A program made the translations under genes and the position numbers. Source: Xanthomonas bonasiae (GTDB lineage Bacteria; Pseudomonadota; Gammaproteobacteria; Xanthomonadales; Xanthomonadaceae). From it: a stretch of DNA of 64,000 bases. Location of the stretch: assembly GCF_017163705.1 (NCBI RefSeq), contig NZ_JAFIWB010000005.1, forward strand, positions 167,474 through 231,473. The letters run 5' to 3'. The notes under the pieces are model-generated. The model worked only from the letters and a program-made list of their open reading frames with translations. It was not told the DNA's origin and searched no databases. Of this stretch, positions 45,985 to 52,875 are shown one piece after another; the first letter of the stretch is position 1; each line of letters begins with the position of its first letter.

Positions 45985-46668
45985 CTACGGGTGTAGAGGC
46001 CTGAGCGGCGCGACTTGCAGGTTGGCGTATTGGCCGTCATCTGAATCGACGAAAAGTCCAACAGGGCGTTCGGTATCACCGCTCGACAGCCTGGCGACGA
46101 CCAGGCTCGGCTCCTTTGAGTGATTCACGAATACGCGCACCTGGCTGGCGGTCACCTCAATCTTGGCGTGAAACCAGGCGTCCGGATCCGGGACCGGGTT
46201 CACTGCCTTCTCGAACTGACCCGGTGCGCGTTTCCTCAGATGCTCCCAGGTGTTTTCCGGCCACGCTATGTACTGTACCGAGCGGTTGCGAATGGGCGCT
46301 TCGGCGTTGAAGTTGAACGGCCGAAAATACACGGCCTCGAAGGTCTTCTCGTCGATGACGTTGAACGCTACCCCGAGAAAGCTTCTCTGCTTGACGTTCT
46401 TGCCCTTCAAGTCGATCTCAATCGTCCCGGTCAAGAAGGTCAACCCGCGCGGAAGCGCCAAACCTGCGATTCCAATGGGTGGGTCCCCTTTGGCGATTAG
46501 GCGCACCGCAGTACTCCCATCCTTCTCGGTGCGCTCGACGTTTGCATGAAACACCTTCCACGACTTGCCGTCGGCAATCGTCGAGAGATCCGGCGTGGAA
46601 GGTTGCGCCTGAGCTGCATGAGCCAAGCCAAAAACTGCAACAAGCACGGTGAGAGCAACAGTCTTCAT
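45985..46668 (-). CDS. Exported concanavalin-like (DUF1080-type) cassette protein
   Basis: A 227-residue protein with signal peptide MKTVALTVLVAVFGLAHAAQ. The mature part is a jelly-roll: FLTGTIEIDLKGKNVKQRSF, LGVAFNVIDEKTFEAVYFRP, then WFHAKIEVTASQVRVFVNHS and RPVGLFVDSDDGQYANLQVA, the pattern of DUF1080/LamG glycan-binding or 3-keto-glycoside hydrolase-like folds. Catalytic residues cannot be told. A periplasmic carbohydrate-binding role is inferred. Confidence 0.75.
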   Translation of the reverse strand: MKTVALTVLVAVFGLAHAAQAQPSTPDLSTIADGKSWKVFHANVERTEKDGSTAVRLIAKGDPPIGIAGLALPRGLTFLTGTIEIDLKGKNVKQRSFLGVAFNVIDEKTFEAVYFRPFNFNAEAPIRNRSVQYIAWPENTWEHLRKRAPGQFEKAVNPVPDPDAWFHAKIEVTASQVRVFVNHSKEPSLVVARLSSGDTERPVGLFVDSDDGQYANLQVAPLRPLHP

Positions 46669-46750
46669 CGCAAACCTCTCTTTCGTCGGCTGCACTGAGG
46701 TCGTCCAGGATTGGCCTTGATGGGGCGCGACGCAGGTTGTATCGGCCTGG

Positions 46751-46811
46751 AACCTAAGCCTTGAGTCAAGCCGCGCCGCGGAGCGGGTTCGGCTTGAATG
46801 AATTGTTATGC
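46751..46811 (-). other. attC site
   Basis: ACCTAAG, CCTTGAGTCAAGCCGCGCCG, CGGAGCGGGTTCGGCTTGAA, GTTATGC. Two boxes with one change each. Confidence 0.8.
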
Positions 46812-46977
46812 CGCTATGCCGGGATAGCTGGCGGCCAGTGCTTGAGCACAACCTAACGTGCCGGTGATGGAAACTCCACCATCTTTAAACCATCCCATGT
46901 TTGATAGATGCATGCTAGTCGTTGAGCATCTGACGATGCTTCGACGGCGCCTACGACCTTGATTGCTGCCATTGCGG
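46812..46977. other. Cassette without a gene
   Basis: A 166-base cassette between two attC sites with no frame above 30 codons that has a start and a ribosome site. It may carry a small RNA, a promoter, or nothing. Confidence 0.5.
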
Positions 46978-47093
46978 CCCGATGCCTGAATTAAGCCCGC
47001 CCGCAGCAGGGCGGCGACTGAGTGCGAATATAGCCGAAGGCATCCACTTGGGCGCCGTCCTGATGTGGGCTCGGCTTGAATGAATTGTTAGGC
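46978..47093 (-). other. Long attC site
   Basis: The left half (CCGATGC, CTGAATTAAGCCCGCCCGCA) and right half (CTCGGCTTGAATGAATT, GTTAGGC) belong to the family, but about 55 bases separate them, so the variable loop is much larger than in other sites. It could also be two half sites left by a deletion. Confidence 0.6.
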
Positions 47094-47094
47094 C

Positions 47095-47496
47095 CTACCA
47101 GCCTTGGGCCTGCGCGAAAGACTCTAGCTGCTTTTGAATGCTGACGGCCAACTTTGGGGGCGAATAGAAGGCGAGATCTGGGGCATCAACGTCGTCCTTG
47201 AACGCGACGATCACCAAGCGCTCGGGCTTGCCGTTGACTGTCACGCCGTACTCCCAGCTGCCAGTCTGCTCGACCGGCAAGGAGTCAATTGCTGCGGCAA
47301 GTTTGTCCGCCTGGTTTGCGCTGAATCCAGAAGAAAAGGATTGCGACAGGCTACCGAGGAATGGGCCGACTCCCTTTTGATCGAAGTTCATGGACGCTTC
47401 CGTAAGCCCAGAAACGTTGATTGGCGGAGTGGGCTGCGCACAGGATGCGCCCGAGATTGAAAGAAGCATTGCCAAAATTTCGATAAGTCTTTTCAT
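47095..47496 (-). CDS. Exported cassette protein, 133 residues
   Basis: Starts MKRLIEILAMLLSISGASCA, a signal peptide (possibly lipoprotein-like, though SGASC is not a perfect lipobox). Then DQKGVGPFLGSLSQSFSSGF, KLAAAIDSLPVEQTGSWEYG and VTVNGKPERLVIVAFKDDVD. Alpha/beta, unknown family. The longer frame starts in the neighbouring attC and is rejected. Confidence 0.7.
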   Translation of the reverse strand: MKRLIEILAMLLSISGASCAQPTPPINVSGLTEASMNFDQKGVGPFLGSLSQSFSSGFSANQADKLAAAIDSLPVEQTGSWEYGVTVNGKPERLVIVAFKDDVDAPDLAFYSPPKLAVSIQKQLESFAQAQGW

Positions 47497-47498
47497 GG

Positions 47499-47559
47499 GC
47501 CTAGCGCTTGAATTAAGCCGCGCCGCGAAGCGGCGTCGGCTTGAATGAATTGTTATGCC
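47499..47559 (-). other. attC site
   Basis: GCCTAGC, GCTTGAATTAAGCCGCGCCG, CGAAGCGGCGTCGGCTTGAA, GTTATGC. Near-consensus. Confidence 0.9.
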
Positions 47560-47969
47560 CCATTTGTGGCGGCCCTTTTTGAGCGCCATGCAGCCAAGGC
47601 TTGAATGACGTGCTGCAGCCTAGCGACCTGCTCCTGGGAGAGTGGCGCACGCTTGGTCCTGCGGAGTATGGAGTCAAACATGTAGCCAGACCGGAAGAAA
47701 TAGGGGCGAAGCTCAAGGAAGCAGATGGCAGCCTCCATAGACTCGGGGTCACCAGCCACAATGCGGTCCAGCGCCCCATCAAAGCCGCCGGGAAATGCCA
47801 GTTCGTTGTATCTAGAGTGGAAGATCTCGCAGGCGCGCTCCCATTCGTGGCGCTTGTCAGGGCTTCGATCCCGCTGCGCGAATGTCGCGTGCACGCGCGC
47901 ATGCAACCGCGCGACCTCCTCGGCGTTTGATTGAATCAGCAGCTTGAAGCGGTCTGAGGGATGGGGCAT
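47553..47969 (-). CDS. Cassette protein, 138 residues
   Basis: All-alpha soluble protein: MPHPSDRFKLLIQSNAEEVA, RLHARVHATFAQRDRSPDKR, HEWERACEIFHSRYNELAFP, GGFDGALDRIVAGDPESMEA, then AICFLELRPYFFRSGYMFDS. The pattern 'W..AC..FH.RY..LAFPGG...AL.R...GD......A..FLE.RPYFFRSGY' is a known unknown: many small homologues exist as lone genes, sometimes beside toxin loci. No function. Confidence 0.8.
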   Translation of the reverse strand: MPHPSDRFKLLIQSNAEEVARLHARVHATFAQRDRSPDKRHEWERACEIFHSRYNELAFPGGFDGALDRIVAGDPESMEAAICFLELRPYFFRSGYMFDSILRRTKRAPLSQEQVARLQHVIQALAAWRSKRAATNGA

Positions 47970-48025
47970 AACGCTTGAATTAAGCCGCGCCGCGAAGCGG
48001 CGTCGGCTTGGACGAATTGTTAGGC
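47966..48025 (-). other. attC site
   Basis: GCATAAC, GCTTGAATTAAGCCGCGCCG, CGAAGCGGCGTCGGCTTGGA, GTTAGGC. Confidence 0.9.
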
Positions 48026-48026
48026 C

Positions 48027-48926
48027 TCACCGACTTGACCCTAGATCTACTGGTGCAAGAAGCCGGAGAGCCGCAGCTGTAGATGATGCGACATAAACCG
48101 CGGTAGGCAACGAGGGCGCAACAGGATCCGAAGTGCCCTGACCATGGCGGAACGTATGTATCCCGTCGACGAGCTGGGCAAATCCATCCATTGCTCTATC
48201 CAGCATTGTTCCCTCAGCGCCATTAATTGCGGTGGCCACGATCAGCGGCTTGAGCTTGTTCTCGACCATCCAGCGATTTAGGTTTCTGCTCGTTGGATCG
48301 ATCAGACGGGCTAGTATCTCAAGGCTCTCGAAAGACGACCTAACCGCTGCCTTAGTATCTGGTGGATTCGAGTCCAAGTAGGCGTGCGATTGCTCGAAAG
48401 CAGCGCGTACGGCGGCATGTCTCGGGCTGGCCAGGCACGCGAGCGCTGATGCCCGATTGCGCTCAAATTCTTCATCAACAAAGAAGTGCACGCCGCACTC
48501 CGCATCGGCGACATACCCGACGTTCTCCTCCCGTAGCGCGCGGTTGACGAACTCCCGCCATGCCGTCGCCTTCGGGTGGATGTAGCCAATACTTCTGTCG
48601 TGCTTTGTTACTGACTTTCGATCAGTTGCCTTGAAGTAGCGCCAGACAAGGGTGATAGACGAGAGTACGTGCTCGATCGGCGATTGAGTAAAGAATTGCG
48701 TGAAGTTGAAATAGGTTGAGTTGAACTTGTCCGAGTAAAACATACTGATGATCAACCCGCCTTCCTGCCGAAGGTAGGAAGCTAGCTGAGAATATTCGCC
48801 GTAATGGTTCGCCTGTAGATACGCATCGAGCCGATTCCGCAATAGCGCGCTGTCCCGGGTCGGGGCGCCTCGAGGAATGTATTGCCTTGAGAAGAGCTCG
48901 CCAGCTTTTGGTTGGGAATCGCTCAT
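48027..48926 (-). CDS. Abi_C-like (abortive-infection C-terminal) cassette protein
   Basis: A 299-residue soluble protein starting MSDSQPKAGELFSRQYIPRG. The first 190 residues are an unknown domain (LRNRLDAYLQANHYGEYSQL, HPKATAWREFVNRALREENV). The last 110, from SSFESLEILARLIDPTSRNL through DGFAQLVDGIHTFRHGQGTS, resemble the Abi_C domain: paired helices then a basic R-H-G-x-G turn, related to HEPN folds. Abi_C proteins have been tied to phage-triggered cell arrest. The call is from pattern only. It is the longest cassette gene of the well-conserved part. Confidence 0.6.
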   Translation of the reverse strand: MSDSQPKAGELFSRQYIPRGAPTRDSALLRNRLDAYLQANHYGEYSQLASYLRQEGGLIISMFYSDKFNSTYFNFTQFFTQSPIEHVLSSITLVWRYFKATDRKSVTKHDRSIGYIHPKATAWREFVNRALREENVGYVADAECGVHFFVDEEFERNRASALACLASPRHAAVRAAFEQSHAYLDSNPPDTKAAVRSSFESLEILARLIDPTSRNLNRWMVENKLKPLIVATAINGAEGTMLDRAMDGFAQLVDGIHTFRHGQGTSDPVAPSLPTAVYVASSTAAALRLLAPVDLGSSR

Positions 48927-48940
48927 GATCTTCCTGTGAG

Positions 48941-49000
48941 GCCTAACGCCTGAATTAAGCCGCGCCGCGAAGCGGCGTCGGCTTGAATGAATTGTTAGGC
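48941..49000 (-). other. attC site, consensus
   Basis: GCCTAAC, GCCTGAATTAAGCCGCGCCG, CGAAGCGGCGTCGGCTTGAA, GTTAGGC. A fully conserved member of the family. Confidence 0.95.
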
Positions 49001-49426
49001 ACCGCCCGAAACACGCAGAGTCGCGGATGCGGCGCCCACTTTGATGTTAAAGCCGCTCATGAAGTTGGCCGTGAGGTGGTTGCAGCCCTCAGAAGGTCTA
49101 TTTGAGGTGAATGTACGCATCTCAGCTAATAAGTCGTCCCACATGAATCCAAGGGAGTCCAAGCAGCTATCCTCGGTGAATGGAGCTGCCGGGTCACGCT
49201 CCTTGGCTTTGAACAAGTACACCCCAGCAAAGCTGAGTGAGAGCTCAGGCGGGTCCGATGGCTTTACCCAATCGCCGGTGCCACGGCACCAATGTAGCTC
49301 TAACGTCTGTGGCGCTGGGGCGTATGACATGCCCTGAAAGTCAAAGTTGTTGTGCAGATCAAAACGGTCAAGCCCGCGCTCAAGCGCGATAAAGTCTTCT
49401 GCAATTGAAAAGCCAATTAGCTGCAT
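48995..49426 (-). CDS. Cassette protein, 143 residues
   Basis: MQLIGFSIAEDFIALERGLD, RFDLHNNFDFQGMSYAPAPQ, TLELHWCRGTGDWVKPSDPP, ELSLSFAGVYLFKAKERDPA, then LTANFMSGFNIKVGAASATL. A beta-rich single-domain protein whose 'L.W.R..G.WV....P..L...F..V..F..K.RDP..PFTEDSCL' pattern is a recurrent unknown family in integron cassettes and beside immunity genes. Start chosen after the attC. Confidence 0.75.
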   Translation of the reverse strand: MQLIGFSIAEDFIALERGLDRFDLHNNFDFQGMSYAPAPQTLELHWCRGTGDWVKPSDPPELSLSFAGVYLFKAKERDPAAPFTEDSCLDSLGFMWDDLLAEMRTFTSNRPSEGCNHLTANFMSGFNIKVGAASATLRVSGGA

Positions 49427-49431
49427 GCGGT

Positions 49432-49491
49432 GCCTAACGCCTGAGTTAAGCCGACCCGCGAAGCGGGTTCGGCTTGAATGAATTGTTAGAT
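49432..49491 (-). other. attC site
   Basis: GCCTAAC, GCCTGAGTTAAGCCGACCCG, CGAAGCGGGTTCGGCTTGAA, GTTAGAT. One box has a changed end. Confidence 0.9.
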
Positions 49492-49874
49492 CTGCCAACC
49501 GCGGGGCTGGAGCCCTCAAAGTAAAACTCTACCGGAACCTGGTGGCGGCAGGCTTGCTCTCGCGACGGATAGCGCCACTGTGCTACAGCGGAAAGGACGG
49601 CATCGTTGTAGCCAACTGGTTGACCGCGACTGCGGCCGATGTGGTGCCACTCCGCCGAGACAATGACCGGGGACTGCACATGCCCGGTAGGCCGAATGAC
49701 AAAAGCGACTTGAGCTTTGCCAGAAAACTCATTGTGTAGCCGAGGTGGCAGCTTTGGTGCAACTGTAGCTGTAGGGGCAAGCCCGGACAAGCAGCGCGGG
49801 GGCGGCGCAGCTGCAGCGCACGCGCACAGCGCGATGCAGAGAGAAAAAGCTATCAAGTTGTAGATTTTTCTCAT
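49446..49874 (-). CDS. TonB C-terminal-domain cassette protein (lipoprotein or exported)
   Basis: Starts MRKIYNLIAFSLCIALCACA, a lipoprotein-like signal. The body is a TonB_C fold: RLHNEFSGKAQVAFVIRPTG, HVQSPVIVSAEWHHIGRSRG, YNDAVLSAVAQWRYPSREQA. It lacks a transmembrane anchor and proline spacer, so it is not a classic TonB energy transducer. The last 13 residues, NNSFKPNPLRGSA, are encoded by the attC site, in which the stop lies. Confidence 0.8.
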   Translation of the reverse strand: MRKIYNLIAFSLCIALCACAAAAPPPRCLSGLAPTATVAPKLPPRLHNEFSGKAQVAFVIRPTGHVQSPVIVSAEWHHIGRSRGQPVGYNDAVLSAVAQWRYPSREQACRHQVPVEFYFEGSSPAVGRSNNSFKPNPLRGSA

Positions 49875-49879
49875 GGCAG

Positions 49880-49939
49880 GTCTAACGCTCGAATTAAGCC
49901 GAGCCGCGAAGCGGCGTCGGCTTGAATGAATTGTTAGGG
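49880..49939 (-). other. attC site
   Basis: GTCTAAC, GCTCGAATTAAGCCGAGCCG, CGAAGCGGCGTCGGCTTGAA, GTTAGGG. Confidence 0.9.
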
Positions 49940-50548
49940 CGCACCGCGCTCATGCGTGGGTAGAGACGTGGTTAGCGTGTAGCTGATTCCACGCTCTTGG
50001 AACGACACCTGCATCCAGTGCGTAAGTTTCAGCACGAGTACTATAAGAATAACTAAAAACTTCTTGCCGTTGTCACAATCGGGCCAAGCGTAGTTCATTT
50101 CATGTCGTACGCCGTTCTGATCAAGGCCCGAGCTTTGGATCTCAAAAGTGTCGCAGCTGACCATTTTCAGATTTGGAATGGCAGCGTCTACTATGCCGGC
50201 TAGCGAACTGACAAGTTGACCATCCGCTTGGTACTTCCTGCGGTGTGAGTACTTATTTCGGATGTCGTTGTACTTGTCCAGCGCCTTGTACAGGTCGTGA
50301 GCGAGTCCTAAGTTGCGGGTGATACTCAGCTTGGTCTTGAAGCTTACGAATCCCCCGGCGAACAAGTCTTCAGTGCCGGTGAGCTTCGATGCCCAGATAT
50401 TGAGGAACTCTTCTAGGATTAGGTGGGCTTTGAGTACTACCGTTGCTTCGTCTCGAGAATTGAGCATGGCCAAGTAGTCCTCGCCGTCCAAGACGTTGGC
50501 GAAGTCTCCACCTACTGCCAATGTTCCGTGTCCCGGTGAATCTGTCAT
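49934..50548 (-). CDS. HEPN-like (MltR-related) cassette protein with RNKYSH motif
   Basis: A 204-residue protein. Residues 35-110 look like the MltR/HEPN helical bundle: VVLKAHLILEEFLNIWASKL, FVSFKTKLSITRNLGLAHDL, YKALDKYNDIRNKYSHRRKY. The RNKYSH segment fits the R-x4-H motif of HEPN ribonucleases (Arg-Asn...His). The C-terminus has one membrane-like helix (FLVILIVLVLKLTHWM). HEPN proteins cut RNA in toxin-antitoxin, CRISPR and abortive-infection systems; MltR itself is a regulator. No partner antitoxin is seen in the same cassette. Confidence 0.7.
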   Translation of the reverse strand: MTDSPGHGTLAVGGDFANVLDGEDYLAMLNSRDEATVVLKAHLILEEFLNIWASKLTGTEDLFAGGFVSFKTKLSITRNLGLAHDLYKALDKYNDIRNKYSHRRKYQADGQLVSSLAGIVDAAIPNLKMVSCDTFEIQSSGLDQNGVRHEMNYAWPDCDNGKKFLVILIVLVLKLTHWMQVSFQERGISYTLTTSLPTHERGAP

Positions 50549-50551
50549 GAG

Positions 50552-50611
50552 CCCTAACGCCTGAGTTAAGCCGCGCCGCGAAGCGGCGTCGGCTTGAATG
50601 AATTGTTAGGC
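50552..50611 (-). other. attC site
   Basis: CCCTAAC, GCCTGAGTTAAGCCGCGCCG, CGAAGCGGCGTCGGCTTGAA, GTTAGGC. Confidence 0.92.
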
Positions 50612-50851
50612 ATCGCCTGCTAGCTTCTCAAGCGCCATTAAACCGAAAGTGTTGAGACCGCCTTTTAGCTCGATTGCTGTGCAACGGCCAAGCTCTCCGT
50701 TCCTTTCAGTTGTAATTGTTCTGATTGGGTTCTTGAACAGCCCATTTCCTTCATTGTCAAGAATTCGGATTACGTCGTTGAAGTCCTTATCCCCTTCCTT
50801 GTAAGCACAAACTCCGCTCTGCGCCGCCTTAAGTAGATCTATAAGTTCCAT
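50606..50851 (-). CDS. Cassette protein, 81 residues
   Basis: MELIDLLKAAQSGVCAYKEG, DKDFNDVIRILDNEGNGLFK, NPIRTITTERNGELGRCTAI then ELKGGLNTFGLMALEKLAGD. Small soluble alpha/beta protein, no family recognised. The ATG is followed by a low-GC frame typical of the array. Its stop is inside the attC on its left. Confidence 0.7.
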   Translation of the reverse strand: MELIDLLKAAQSGVCAYKEGDKDFNDVIRILDNEGNGLFKNPIRTITTERNGELGRCTAIELKGGLNTFGLMALEKLAGDA

Positions 50852-50868
50852 GAGCTATTCCTTGTGAT

Positions 50869-50928
50869 GCCTAACGCTTGAATTAAGCCGCGTTGCGAAG
50901 CAACGTCGGCTTGAATGAGTTGTTAGGC
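50869..50928 (-). other. attC site
   Basis: GCCTAAC, GCTTGAATTAAGCCGCGTTG, CGAAGCAACGTCGGCTTGAA, GTTAGGC. The stem carries a compensated change (CGTTG pairs with CAACG). Confidence 0.95.
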
Positions 50929-51208
50929 AGTGAGTGGCCGAAACGGTTGAGACCGTAACCGTGCTCCCCAGCACTGCCCGCCTGAGCCGAGTGTGCCACA
51001 GCTTGCGGGATGAAGCTTGCGCCGCAATGCCACGGGGCCTGTTGGCTCCGAAGCCAGGCGCAATGAGTGCCGCGCGGCAGTGACACGAAATGACGAAGCG
51101 GCGGACTGTCCGATGCCAGTTACGGTGAGAACCCCTGTCCGGAGCCGACCGCGTGCGCGCCAGTGAACTGGTCGAATATGCGAGCACCGATGCTGTTGCT
51201 CCACCACG
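50929..51208. other. Cassette without a clear gene
   Basis: A 280-base cassette between two good attC sites. A 94-codon minus-strand frame (50,923-51,207) has the right placement, from the upstream attC to the next one, but its product is Arg/Ser/Ala-rich with no family features. It may be coding, a small RNA, or filler. Confidence 0.35.
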
Positions 51209-51265
51209 GCCTAACGCTGGAGTTAAGCGGCACCGAAGGTGTCCGCCTTGAACGAGATGTTAGGC
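51209..51265 (-). other. attC site, second type
   Basis: GCCTAAC, GCTGGAGTTAAGCGGCACCG, AAGGTGTCCGCCTTGAACGA, GTTAGGC. A different stem (GCGGCACC/GGTGTCCGC) from the main type. Confidence 0.9.
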
Positions 51266-51532
51266 ATTTGCGAGACACCAACGACGTGCCGCGGCAAATG
51301 CCTTGTGACGAACTAACTGCGAAAATCCCACATGCTGAGCAACTTCGTCTAGAGCTTCTACGACCTTAGTGTCAATTGGCGCACCTTGCGCGAGCCACTC
51401 AATTGCAAGCCTGACCCAGTATTCCGTAGGCCAACGTAGCGCAGCAAGAACCACCTCACGGGCGATCTCCTCGGACCCGTCGTAGTCTTTGTACGGAGAC
51501 TCAAGGTTGACTAATAGAGGCCGAATATCCAT
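51260..51532 (-). CDS. Cassette protein, 90 residues
   Basis: MDIRPLLVNLESPYKDYDGS, EEIAREVVLAALRWPTEYWV, RLAIEWLAQGAPIDTKVVEA, LDEVAQHVGFSQLVRHKAFA. All-helical HEAT-like small protein; no named family. Similar 'WPTEYW...A..WL..G.P.D..V...L..VA....SQ..RH.AF...RRW' proteins exist as lone genes and in immunity clusters. Confidence 0.75.
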   Translation of the reverse strand: MDIRPLLVNLESPYKDYDGSEEIAREVVLAALRWPTEYWVRLAIEWLAQGAPIDTKVVEALDEVAQHVGFSQLVRHKAFAAARRWCLANA

Positions 51533-51536
51533 TGAT

Positions 51537-51594
51537 GCCTAACGTTTGAGTTCAGCGGGCGCCGAAGGCGGTCCGCTGGAATGATGGGTTAGGC
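51537..51594 (-). other. attC site, second type
   Basis: GCCTAAC, GTTTGAGTTCAGCGGGCGCC, GAAGGCGGTCCGCTGGAATG, GTTAGGC. Stem GCGGGC/GTCCGC, unlike the main type. Confidence 0.9.
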
Positions 51595-51595
51595 C

Positions 51596-52408
51596 TCATC
51601 GGGGCAGGCCCAGAAGGCGTTCAATTAGCTTCTTCTTTCCTTCAAGTGCTCGTAGGATGAAGGTCTGATAGTCCTCTTTTGGATAGTCAGGGTTCGGTTC
51701 GCGCTCACCGACGAACATGCTTGCAATCTTGGCTAGATCCTTGGCCCAGTCAACCTTTGCAATTGGTGGTGCGCCGATCTGAATATTTCTCGGAATCTCC
51801 CCGTAAAGCAACTTCACCTCTTCTAGATGTTCCTTCAGTGTGCTCGTCTTCGCAGATCGAGCAGAACTAGATACGCGACTTTGGAGCAAGCGCTGCACTT
51901 CCTCGTAGTTCGCTTCCTCGGTGGCACCTTCCCTTCGAATGTAAATTGCGCCGGAACGAATGCCAGTGCCTGCGCGCTGGGCAACATAGGGCAGCGATTC
52001 TTGGTCAGATTGCACAAACAAGACCTGAAAACGCTTGCCAATTAGCGCCGGGTACTCAGCCGCAGCGTACGAGAAGTCAGCAATTTCCAAGGACGTGAGC
52101 AGTGGCTCTGGCAGATATAGGCGGATTCCGGAGACGACGTCCGCCTTATCCTTGAGTTCGGTGATGCCAACTGGTTCTAACCCAGTGGTGCTCTCCTTAA
52201 CACCGAATATCAGACATCCACCTCCGACGTTTGCGATACCTAGCAGATGCTTTGCGACCGCAGCGTGCTCAGGCCACTGCTCTTTGAAGTCGCAGTTGCG
52301 CAGCTCGCCTACGTGTTCCTTCAAAAAAGAGCGAAGGGATTCGCGCGAAGGACTCTCGAAGAACCGAGAGAAGGATTCGTGAACCGACTTGGGGGCTAGC
52401 TTATTCAT
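51596..52408 (-). CDS. AlbA_2 (Schlafen-like) domain cassette protein
   Basis: A 270-residue protein starting MNKLAPKSVHESFSRFFESP. Residues 25-170 have the AlbA_2/Schlafen-core pattern: ELRNCDFKEQWPEHAAVAKH, LLGIANVGGGCLIFGVKEST (E-x-K...NT/N-GG-x-L/I-x-FGV), and SGAIYIRREGATEEANYEEV. The last 100 residues are a helical tail. AlbA_2 proteins bind nucleic acids or NTPs, and Schlafen-type relatives cleave tRNA; several act in phage defence. Frame extension upstream lies in the attC and is rejected. Confidence 0.8.
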   Translation of the reverse strand: MNKLAPKSVHESFSRFFESPSRESLRSFLKEHVGELRNCDFKEQWPEHAAVAKHLLGIANVGGGCLIFGVKESTTGLEPVGITELKDKADVVSGIRLYLPEPLLTSLEIADFSYAAAEYPALIGKRFQVLFVQSDQESLPYVAQRAGTGIRSGAIYIRREGATEEANYEEVQRLLQSRVSSSARSAKTSTLKEHLEEVKLLYGEIPRNIQIGAPPIAKVDWAKDLAKIASMFVGEREPNPDYPKEDYQTFILRALEGKKKLIERLLGLPR

Positions 52409-52411
52409 GAG

Positions 52412-52471
52412 GCCTAACACCAGAATTAGGCCGACCCGCCAAGCGGGTTCGGTTTGAATGATTTGTTAGGC
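52412..52471 (-). other. attC site
   Basis: GCCTAAC, ACCAGAATTAGGCCGACCCG, CCAAGCGGGTTCGGTTTGAA, GTTAGGC. Confidence 0.93.
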
Positions 52472-52484
52472 CGCCCCTGACTGA

Positions 52485-52811
52485 TCACGCGACCACCCCA
52501 ATTGCCCGCAACCGGTCAGCAACCTGCGCCAACGCCTGCGGGTGAGATTGGAGCTTACGCAGAAAACGAGTGCGCCACTTAGTCCAGTTTGCAGCGACTG
52601 AATGATTTGCCTCTGCGGAAGCACCAGGGTCGTCGTCAAAGCCGAACTCGAAACCGCAGCTACACATAGCGAATGAGGTGCTACCGTCGCTGTAGTAGGG
52701 CTGCTCGGCGAGCTCGACGCTGCCGCACACTGGGCAAGCCCAACTCCCAGACTCCGAGCGATACAAAGTTGCATCGGTGCCGTCTCTGAGGGTTACACGA
52801 TGAGCTTCCAT
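52485..52811 (-). CDS. Zinc-ribbon cassette protein, 108 residues
   Basis: MEAHRVTLRDGTDATLYRSE, SGSWACPVCGSVELAEQPYY, SDGSTSFAMCSCGFEFGFDD, DPGASAEANHSVAANWTKWR. Four cysteines (CPVC, CSC) make a zinc ribbon followed by a helical tail with WTKWRTRFL. This 'CPVCG......P....G.SS...C.CGFE.GFDD......YR..W' type is a frequent small unknown. Cytoplasmic. Confidence 0.8.
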   Translation of the reverse strand: MEAHRVTLRDGTDATLYRSESGSWACPVCGSVELAEQPYYSDGSTSFAMCSCGFEFGFDDDPGASAEANHSVAANWTKWRTRFLRKLQSHPQALAQVADRLRAIGVVA

Positions 52812-52815
52812 AGCG

Positions 52816-52875
52816 GCCTAACACCTGAATTAAGCCGACCCGCGAAGTGGGTTCGGCTTGAATGAATTGTTCGGC
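52816..52875 (-). other. attC site, first after attI
   Basis: GCCTAAC, ACCTGAATTAAGCCGACCCG, CGAAGTGGGTTCGGCTTGAA, GTTCGGC (one change). Confidence 0.92.

Noticed and set aside
47497..47589. Longer N-termini (ITIHSSRRRFAARLNS type) for several cassette genes
   Set aside because: These residues are the attC site of the preceding cassette read in one frame; the real starts follow the site.
50855..51187. 110-codon minus-strand frame
   Set aside because: Its last 25 codons are attC and the rest is Arg/Ser-rich; start is inside cassette DNA without a ribosome site.
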